From assembly GCF_010093595.1 (NCBI RefSeq), contig NW_022985446.1, positions 713,460 through 777,459 of the forward strand: a stretch of DNA of 64,000 bases, given 5' to 3'. Below the pieces are notes generated by a model. It was given only the letters and a program-made list of their open reading frames with translations. It had not been told where the DNA came from and searched no databases. Positions within the stretch are counted from its first letter, which is position 1, and each line of letters starts with the position of its first letter. Both the position numbers and the translations under genes were made by a program. The stretch is from Mytilinidion resinicola. Its lineage: Eukaryota > Ascomycota > Dothideomycetes > Mytilinidiales > Mytilinidiaceae. Shown here piece by piece: positions 57,030 to 64,000 of this stretch.

Positions 57030-59253
57030 ATGTCCGCCCCCGGCTCAGCGGATCCGGTGGAGAATGCACATGGTACGTATACCACTTCTTACTCTCAGGC
57101 CGGGCAAGGGAGGGCTGAGGAAGGCTTAGGAGCTTGTGTTGAGATCTCGAAAGACCAATGCTAATTAGAACGGACAGTGCCGAGTTCCAAATCCAAGAAG
57201 AAGAGCAAGAAGAAGAAGGGCGCCGGCGGCGGAGGTGGTGGAGCGGGCGCGAAGGTGGAGGAGAGCGTGAATGGGAACAGCGTGCCCGAGACGCCAGAAC
57301 CGGAGGCACAGGAGGAGGATGAGGAGACAGAAACAACAAGTGTGCGTCTTTGCTCTGTCTACGAAATTCTTCCTTTAATCTACAATCTGCAGGAAAGAAA
57401 AAGCTGCTAAAGGCCTTGTAGAATGCGACCCCAAATAATCACGACCACGACCCCGACTCCGGACCAGACACCTCCTCACATACCCTCACAAATGGCACCA
57501 CGAGCCCTCCTCCCAGTGGTATCTCCAATGCCGTCGCGAATGCTTTAGCACGCAGCCGCCAGCAGTCCTCCACATCTCCCCCGACAGCGGACACGGAGGC
57601 GAGGCTAGAGGCGCTAGCGCAAGAGCGCGATTCTCTACGCGCAGAGGTGACCGAACTACGGCGAGGCTTGGAAAGCATACAGGAGAAGCATGAGGAGGAG
57701 ATTGGAGGGCTGAAGGAGCAGCTAGATGAGAGTAATGAGGGGCGGGAGAATGCGGAGGAGCAATATCGGAATCTGCTGGGAAAGATCAATGGGATCAAGA
57801 GGAGTTTGGAGGGACGGTTGCAGTCGGATAAGGTGGGTCACATCTTTTTCATACTAGAGTGGTTGGCGATGCTTTTATAGGATGGTATGGGGATGCGGCG
57901 GGGTGGAGTCCCGATAGAGTTGGGACGATACTGTGGCGGCATTGCTGACATGACATAGGAATCACTGGAACAAGCCCGCGGCCAAATCGAGGAGCTGGAG
58001 TCAGAGAATAGAGCCATGCAAGAGGCGAATTTGTCACTAAATTCAGATATCAATGAACTTCGCAAGGAGGCAGAAACACAGGCATCGGAGATTGCGAATC
58101 TACGCAGCCGAGCGAGTTTATCACAGCAGAATTGGATTAAAGAGAGGGACGAGTTGATTGGGCGAGAAGCCTTTGCGCGAGAGGAGTTTGAAAACGCTAA
58201 ACAGGCGATGCAGGATTGGGAAGTATTGGCCATGGATGAGAGATCATTAAGGGAGAGTCTTAGTGATCGAGTCACGGAACTTGAGGAGCAGTTGAGCTCG
58301 CAAAAAGAGGCGTATGAGAGGGCGTCTAGTGAGCGGGATACGCAGAGTTTGACCGTGGACGGGCTGCAGAGGGCGCTGCAGGAGGTTCAAAATGGTGGGA
58401 TATTATTTGCAGCCCTGCATTACGAAATCCCGGCTAACGTAATTACGCAGCTCGTAAAACAGAACGGCGAGAACTGGTTGAGCAAGCGCAATCTCAACTT
58501 GACGATCTACGGAAGCAATTACAAGCTACAGAGACAGCGGCTGATCTCTCACGGACAACGCTCGAGACCACTCAAAAGGAGCTCGAGCGCGCATTGCCGT
58601 TCGAAAAAGAGGTCAAGGAAAAGAATCTGCTCATTGGGAAACTCCGGCATGAAGCTGTTACATTGAACGATCACCTTACGAAAGCGTTGCGGATGTTGAA
58701 GAAGGGGAAACCCGAGGACAACGTCGACAGGTATAGCCGTCAAGTCATGCATTCTCACATCCCCCACTCACCTCGAACCAGGCAAATCGTAACAAACTAC
58801 CTCCTCCACTTCCTCGCCATAGATCGCTCCGACCCAAAGAAATTCGAGGCACTAAATCTCATTTCCGCTCTATTAAAATGGACAGACGGTACGTTCCCTC
58901 CACACTCCTGATCCTCATATCCACTATAAACAAAGCTAATATATCTCCCAGAACAACGCGAACAAGCCGGTCTCGCCCGCCCAGGCGCCTCCTCATTGAC
59001 AGGCTCCCTCCGCATTCCCCTCTCCCCATTCCGCCGCACCCCTTCTACCCCCTCACTAACCACCGACACCCTCCTCTCCGCCAACAGCTCCACCAGCAAA
59101 GAAACGCTCGCCGAGCTGTGGTCGAACTACCTCGAGCAAGAAGCAGCACAGGAAAGCGTCCCCGGTGCCAGCTCGCGGAGAGGGAGTAAAGCTGCGGATT
59201 TGAAGACGCCCACGACGCCGGATGGGGGCCCGAAAGGGCTGGGGCTTGGGTAG
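57030..59253 (+). CDS. RUD3: RUD3-like golgin with coiled coil and GRAB domain
   Basis: Seven exons (57030-57072, 57178-57341, 57422-57832, 57959-58394, 58451-58730, 58782-58888, 58952-59253) join in frame to 580 residues. The N-terminus carries a poly-Lys patch (SKSKKKSKKKKG), a poly-Gly run and an acidic stretch. About residues 110-435 form a long coiled coil, rich in Glu, Gln, Leu and Arg. Near 437-490 is the GRAB domain: NVDRQIVTNYLLHFLAID, DPKKFEALNLISALLKW and EQREQAGLARPG. Rud3 is a cis-Golgi golgin that binds the small GTPase Arf1 through GRAB and helps tether vesicles. GRIP golgins share the LLxFL-type core, but the EQREQAGLARPG continuation fits Rud3. A Ser/Thr/Pro-rich tail ends at GLGLG. 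Intact. Confidence 0.9.
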
Positions 59254-59875
59254 AAGTGGTATCTTGTTAATTAAGCGCGTTGAAAGTGCGTTATCAAGAT
59301 GGGAATGTATCATAGCATCAGTCGTTTTCCTGCGCGCATTTGGGATTGGAACCAGGATAGGGATTTCGGGATGGGTCCATACACTTTCTTCCATGAAGCC
59401 ATGTTGAAGAGTGGGTTTGGTTGCGCGGGTTGTTAGCGAAGGGCAGGGCATATCCGTGGATCGCTCGTGAATGACATGGTTTCGTGGTCTGATATGAATT
59501 GGGATGATTTTGAAGTGAGTTGTGGTGTCATTGTGGTTTTCGCCTTAATCATTAGAGGGAGACTAGGTTCTACCCCACTGCAGATTACACCAAACCTAGA
59601 GGGTGAAAGAAGTATGCAGGCACGGGGCCGTGATCGGGCTGACGTGTGGTGGAGACCACGTGACCGAGTCATGAAACCAGTGACCCGCAGGCATGAGTTG
59701 CGGGCTGAGTGGACTGCCTTGTAGATGGTTCGGGTAGTGAGCTACTCAAGGACTCAACGCCCCAATCTTAAAGAGCATTCCGGTTTCATCCTCGTGCCCA
59801 TAGATCTTCGGTTCCCGCAGACGCACAACTTCTGTAAGGTATGACGGATATGATTGTGTCGAGTTTGAGGGCCTT
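59254..59875. other. Between RUD3 and MIT kinase genes, convergent 3' ends
   Basis: No independent gene is supported. On the minus strand a second open frame (60114-59746) overlaps the kinase C-terminus and extends into this interval; see the kinase entry. Confidence 0.4.
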
Positions 59876-61392
59876 TCAGCCATCCGACCCATGAGCACTG
59901 TCTTTCCGTCGAGTAAAATAACACCTGTTGAGCCACCTTCTATCGCGGACCTTCTGTGGTAGTTCGTCGTCGTCCAGGGAGGCGGAATGTGGCCATTGAA
60001 GGCTTTCAAACGCCACAAGACCATCGCGATCCTGGTACGGGAAACAGGACGCAGTTCCGTCGCAAGCGCCAGCTCCATTGTATCCGTCCATTTCAGACGC
60101 TCTTGGTCGATCATCCGGGGCTAAATTAAGAAGCGCTGCTACTGTCGCAAGTTTTGTGCTTATGCGACGGCTGTGAGACATGTATGGATACGTGTTGGGG
60201 TTTTTGATGTGATATTTGTTTTTGAGTTCAATCATCCAGAGATAATTCTTTTTGTGGTTAGCAGCGTAAGCACGTGAATTGTTCGTGATGCGGTATTCCT
60301 CAAAGTTCGCCAACGACTCCCCCATGAGGACGGTCAGCATCTCAAGCATAATGCATCCCAATGAGAACATGTCCGCAGAGCGGCCTCGGCGCTCGCCCTC
60401 GACGTTGCTCTCCGGCGCACAGTACATCGGTGATCGCTCGCTAGGGTCACCTACCGACCCAGTCGTTTCGCCGATGAGATCTTTTGATATGCCAAAGTCT
60501 GTGATAAAGATTGCCTTTCCGCGCACTAGAATGTTGGCGGGTTTGAGGTCCTTGTGTCGTACGCGCTGGTGATGAATGTAAGAAACTGCGCTAACAATAC
60601 AGTCTATCCATGATAGCAGGCAACTGTCGGTTCTGTGCACGATAGCCTCATCTTCGTGAGCATGAGCGAGGAACTCCTTCAGATCCATCTCGGCGGCTGG
60701 GCTCATGATGATGCCAAACTCAAGGCCAGCTTGATAGGTCTCGACCAGTTCTACCACGTGGCTGTGCCTTAGCTTTCGAACTATGTTGATCTCTGACATT
60801 ATCCGCTCCTGTTGTCTAGCAGCATGGGAGTATCCAGTTCGAATCACTTTTCTAGCGTATATTCCAGGTGTGTTCCAGTCGGAAAGAGGTAGGGTTCGTT
60901 CGACTTTGTCGACAAGGCCATAATTTCCACGGCCTAGAACTTCCAGATGTTTGTATGGCACTTCGGCTTTGTTGGCGTATGTGTTATGACCTGCACATCG
61001 GTCATCTATGGCGGGGACGACGTTCGAGCTCGGAGGCCTGTCATCTACGAAAGTCGTTATTGTGACTGCCTTGGTGACTTCTAAACTTCGTAGTTCCTCC
61101 ATGCGGATAGTATAAGTGTTGCGCTTCATCAATAAATGCTCAGCATCATGTCGTATAATCATGGCGAGCTCCTTACAATCGCTTCTAGCTTCCTTCGATT
61201 CTCGTCGACTGAACTACTTATCATGATCTGCTTCAATAGCCCGCACGCTTCGTCATACGCCTCCAGCGCACCTTCAAAGTTCTGTGCATTATCCAGTAAG
61301 ACTGCAGTATTAGCTTTCGCCAGCGCCCTCGAAAGTTGCCCCTTCTTCCATTGTTCGTTCCCACTCATCGTGTCCGAGGAGGAATATAGCAT
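59876..61392 (-). CDS. Protein kinase with N-terminal MIT domain, non-RD
   Basis: Two exons (61392-61177, 61123-59876; 53 bp intron GTAAGG...AAG) join in frame to 487 residues. Residues 15-85 form an MIT-type three-helix domain (ALAKANTAVLLDNAQNF, EGALEAYDEACGLLKQIM, then ENRRKLEAIRNTYTIRMEEL). MIT domains bind ESCRT-III tails and locate proteins to endosomes. The kinase domain has GRGNYG (136-141), ARK with K164, HKD (262-264) instead of HRD, DFG (281-283), MYCAPE and DMFSLGC. Catalytic residues are present, so it may be active although non-RD. An inner ATG at MSGNEQ could also be the start. The end is uncertain: after APDDRPRASEM the frame runs 70 more codons, while an overlapping frame from 60114 also looks coding, so an indel cannot be excluded. 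Targets unknown. Confidence 0.85.
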
Positions 61393-62392
61393 TGGCTGTA
61401 TTTCGTGCGTGCGGCAAGGCCGTCTTCGTGGTAGAGAGACAACGGAGGCTCAGTCCAGGATAAGAAATGTGGTCTAGAAGGGCTCGTAGATGGTTTCATG
61501 GATGAATTAACTTTCAAGGAGAGACTTGGCTAAACAGCAGTGTTAGCGAGAGATACCCATCGTGTAGATTACTAGTCAGACCATTCCACTAACGTATCTA
61601 ACACCATCAAAGGCATTCATGACCAGCTAGAAGCATTAGAGGCCACCTTGTATCGTATATAGGCACGGAGTTGAGAGAAAGAACGTGGAGATGGGAAGAA
61701 CAAGGACAAGGCTGAGGCTGAGTTGCGTATCGCTCACCCAATGGCAAGGCTGAGCAAACTAGCGCAAGATAGAAGGTACATGTAGATGGTAAGCAATGTA
61801 AATTTGCAAGTGTGATAGAGAATCTTTTGGATTTCAACGAGCCTAATTAGGTGGGCTTGATTGACGATTTTTTAGGACGAGCTTGTCCTTCTCCAAAACT
61901 GACCTCACACCCGGTTAGCGCCATATCCTCTCTTTGTCAGCAAAATTATGCCCGGCTCAACTTCGGCTCGCCCGCTGCTCAGCCTGCACCGCCACTGCTC
62001 AGGATGCTCACCGTCAACTCACCTTTGCAGCCAAACTCGGTTTGCTAGTCCCAATTATCCGGCCTGCCCCTTGATAACACTTTCCGTCAACTATACGCAA
62101 AATGTGTCTCCAACAGTGGTCCGGCCCAACATGCAGTGGTCCAAAACCGGGCATTCATCAGGTAGCCCAGAATTGGGCCTCGATTCAGCTCTGCTACCTG
62201 ACGGCGCTGCGCTCAGCTATACGGGACACTTGTCGTGGTGTCCACCGCTTTCCCTTTTTTCACTTTTCCGCTTCCTTCGTCCCTCCTCTTTCTTGCTCCC
62301 AGGGCCTCCGTTCAATCACCCATTTCAATCCAGTTGATTGAATTAAGTGCCAAGCCGTTAATCAACTCAATTAATATAAAGCCCTCTAATTT
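61393..62392. other. Intergenic, no gene recognised
   Basis: This is 1 kb upstream of the MIT kinase and left of the terminal transposon. Short overlapping frames at 61851-62341 are Pro/Ser-rich without motifs. Near 62,335-62,390 composition becomes AT-rich (AATTAATATAAAG), probably the transposon target area. Confidence 0.4.
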
Positions 62393-62893
62393 GGGGGGTT
62401 GATAATCTTACACCCCCTAATCCCTCCACGCACAACCCCCCCCCCCCCTTTTAGCGCTTCACCACCTTCTAATTGGCTCGGAGCATTTCTACGGAGCCTC
62501 CGATTCGCTCGCTTAACTTGCTCACTAATTCCAAATGCTCTCTCCAAATGCGGCCTTGATCGCAATCAATTACATCCTCTTCCTCTCCCTCTACAATACA
62601 CTCACCATGGCCCTCCGGCCGCCACGGCTGGCGTACTACCCTACAGCAGAGGAAGCGTATATTGCTCTACAAGCGCACGCATCAGCGCAGGGCTACGGCC
62701 TAGCAAAATACTGTAGTAAACCAGACAGAGTAGACATACGAGCATATATACCTCCAAGACGCATGCCGACAGCTCCGCCGCCAGCACCGCCTATTTCTGT
62801 AGTCCCTCGTCCAGCTCCTGTCGCTCGGAATGCCTATCAGTCGACAGCTACACCGGTTGATCTTTCTTGTATTGATCTAGCCCTTTTTAGGCC

Positions 62894-63205
62894 TACAGCT
62901 GCATCTACGGCAGCACCTACGGCAGCACCTACGGCAGCACCTACGGCAGCGCATACAGCAGCACATACGGCAGCGCATACAGCAGCGCATACGGCAGCGC
63001 ATACGGCAGCGCATACAGCAGCGCATACAGCAGCGCATACAGCAGCGCATACNNNNNNNNNNNNNNNNNNNNNNNNNNNNNNNNNNNNNNNNNNNNNNNN
63101 NNNNNNNNNNNNNNNNNNNNNNNNNNNNNNNNNNNNNNNNNNNNNNNTACAGCAGCGCATACGGCAGCGCATACAGCAGCGCATACAGCAGCGCATACGG
63201 CAACA
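62894..63205. repeat. 12 bp minisatellite, interrupted by an assembly gap
   Basis: Units GCAGC(A/G)C(C/A)TACG/A repeat head to tail on both sides of an N run at 63053-63147 (95 N). Left units change from ACCTACG type to GCATAC(A/G) type. At protein level this is (A-A-P/H-T)n. The left-window MULE has only a short diverged form of this region, so the array expanded in this copy. Confidence 0.9.
63053..63147. other. Assembly gap (95 N) in the minisatellite
   Basis: The run of N falls inside a tandem repeat, a typical place for assembly collapse. A gap in register with the 12 bp period would have length 9 modulo 12 (for example 93 or 105), so 95 is probably not the exact missing length. Confidence 0.95.
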
Positions 63206-63599
63206 CCTACGGCTGCACCTGCAGCTAAAAAGCGCGGCCGGCCGCCTGGTGCAAAGGATAAGGTACCACGGAAAAAGGCACAAGCTCAGAGGCAAGATAG
63301 TACTCAGCCTACCCCTCAGCCTACCCCTCAGCCTCAGCCTTAGCCTCAGCCTCAGCCTCATCCTCAGGCACAGAGGCTTAGCCGAGAGGAGCTTCTACGT
63401 CAGCTTGCGACGTATGATGAAGATATTAAGGCGGAAATTGACCGAGATATTAAGCAGGCGGAGGCGGTGATGCGAGGGCGCTAGGCTCAATGCAAAGGGG
63501 CCGTAATAAGGTGAGGTTTTGACAGGTTTGGCATACTTGTAGACACGTAGGCACTTCTAGAATAGAATTTCTATTCTATACTTAGACTTAGACTTATAC

Positions 63600-63780
63600 T
63601 TATACTATATGAGCTCGTACATGAGGCTACACGAATCGGTGAGGCTACACGAATCGGCGAGGCTGCACGTCGATTTGTATAGCCGTACGTGAGCTCGTAC
63701 GTAAGGCTATACAAATCGGCGAGGCTGCACAAATCGGAAAGGCTGCACGCCGATTTATATAGCCTCACGTGATGTATAGG
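63600..63780. repeat. Subterminal repeats of the right MULE
   Basis: Blocks of GAGGCTACACGAATCGG/GAGGCTGCAC and CCGTACGTGAG recur in direct and inverted order just inside the right end. They echo the GTGAGGC repeats at 1697-1804 in the left MULE. Subterminal repeats can serve as transposase-binding sites in MULEs; that role here is inference. Confidence 0.6.
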
Positions 63781-64000
63781 TGAATAACCGGAGCTCCGGC
63801 ACAGTGCTCCGAGCTAATCAGAGGGCGGTGAAACGACAGGGGTTTAGGGGGTGTATGTTTACTAGAAAGGGGGGTGTACAACTACTAAAAAGGGGGTGTA
63901 CAGGTACTAAAAAGGGGGTGTACAGGTACTAGCGCCCTAATTAATCTGGATCTCTGCTAACTAAGCCTTTAACTTAACTAATATCGAGAGGCCGGTTGAT

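Larger units (their letters stand above)
62607..63480 (+). pseudogene. Fused N- and C-terminal remnants of the MULE protein
   Basis: The ATG lies in CACCATGG. The frame gives MALRPPRLAYYPTAEEAYI and AQGYGLAKYCSKPDR (transposase N-terminus), then a Pro-rich linker, repeated AAPT/AAHT from the 12 bp minisatellite, the assembly gap, and in another frame KKRGRPPGAKDK (AT-hook), a Gln/Pro tail with one TAG at a former CAG, and LSREELLRQLATYDEDIKAE to a TAG near 63483. The gap length puts the two sides out of frame, but the true array length is unknown. The catalytic DDE core is absent. Expression is unknown. Confidence 0.55.
62393..63937 (+). mobile_element. Internally deleted MULE, sister of the left-end element, hardly RIPed
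   Basis: The left end (TTACACCCCCTAATCCC...TCTAATTGGCTCGGAGCA) and the inverted right end (ACACCCCCTAAACCCC...TGATTAGCTCGGAGCA) form degenerate inverted repeats. The right end has three GGGGGTGTACA blocks and closes AGCGCCC, like the left-window MULE. The internal sequence joins the transposase N-terminus (from 62607) directly to the linker and AT-hook C-terminus. About 1.8 kb of transposase core present in the 1463-4757 copy is missing. It therefore cannot code for a transposase and is best seen as a non-autonomous derivative. Exact termini and target duplication are uncertain. Confidence 0.65.

Overview
The window looks like a piece of a filamentous ascomycete (Pezizomycotina) chromosome. 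Genes carry many 45-110 bp introns with GT...AG ends. The recognisable genes are fungal (a sepH septation kinase with a C-terminal helical-repeat region, a RUD3-type golgin, fungal CorA-like and HET fragments). The left part carries the TA-rich C-to-T/G-to-A decay expected of repeat-induced point mutation (RIP). The class cannot be fixed from sequence alone.

The window has two halves. Positions 1-28,000 are an AT-rich, gene-poor island of nested transposons. At the left edge is the 3' end of a WD40-type NLR gene (2-199). Then come a Mutator-like (MULE) element with 93 bp inverted repeats (1463-4757), three 1.84 kb pogo/Fot1-like elements (5045-6887; 14314-16504, which carries a 346 bp insert; 19487-21331), two 5.76 kb Ty3/gypsy elements with 268 bp LTRs (8399-14158 plus, 21605-27368 minus), and an older gypsy family in which most of these sit (about 6890-19209 and 19210-27944). 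RIP stops abruptly near 27.7 kb, inside a 39 bp tandem repeat of the older LTR.

Positions 28,000-62,400 are normal gene-bearing sequence. In order: a HET-domain fragment; a minus-strand CorA-like GMN membrane protein (29202-31654) divergent from a non-RD protein kinase with a predicted lipid-anchor N-terminus (32534-34480); a BCS1-like AAA ATPase broken by three frameshifts; a short-chain dehydrogenase; sepH (12 exons, 1,439 codons); a small Pro/Ala-rich gene candidate; an array of about eleven 107 bp repeats; the U6 snRNA gene with a downstream B box; a mitochondrial lipoate-protein ligase; a small catalase-like haem protein; a RUD3-like golgin; and an MIT-domain protein kinase. The window closes at 62.4-63.9 kb with an internally deleted, nearly unmutated relative of the MULE at the left end. 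It contains a 12 bp minisatellite with an assembly gap.

The housekeeping genes (sepH, RUD3, lipoate ligase, U6) act independently and do not form a cluster. The most system-like segment is 28.7-34.5 kb, next to the transposon island: HET remnant, CorA-like membrane protein and anchored non-RD kinase sharing one 0.88 kb intergenic region, with an NLR C-terminus on the other side of the island. Reading this as a self/non-self or signalling locus is inference. Splice models for sepH, RUD3, the SDR, the lipoate ligase, the catalase-like gene and both kinases were built by hand and close in frame. The N-terminal third of the CorA-like gene could not be resolved.
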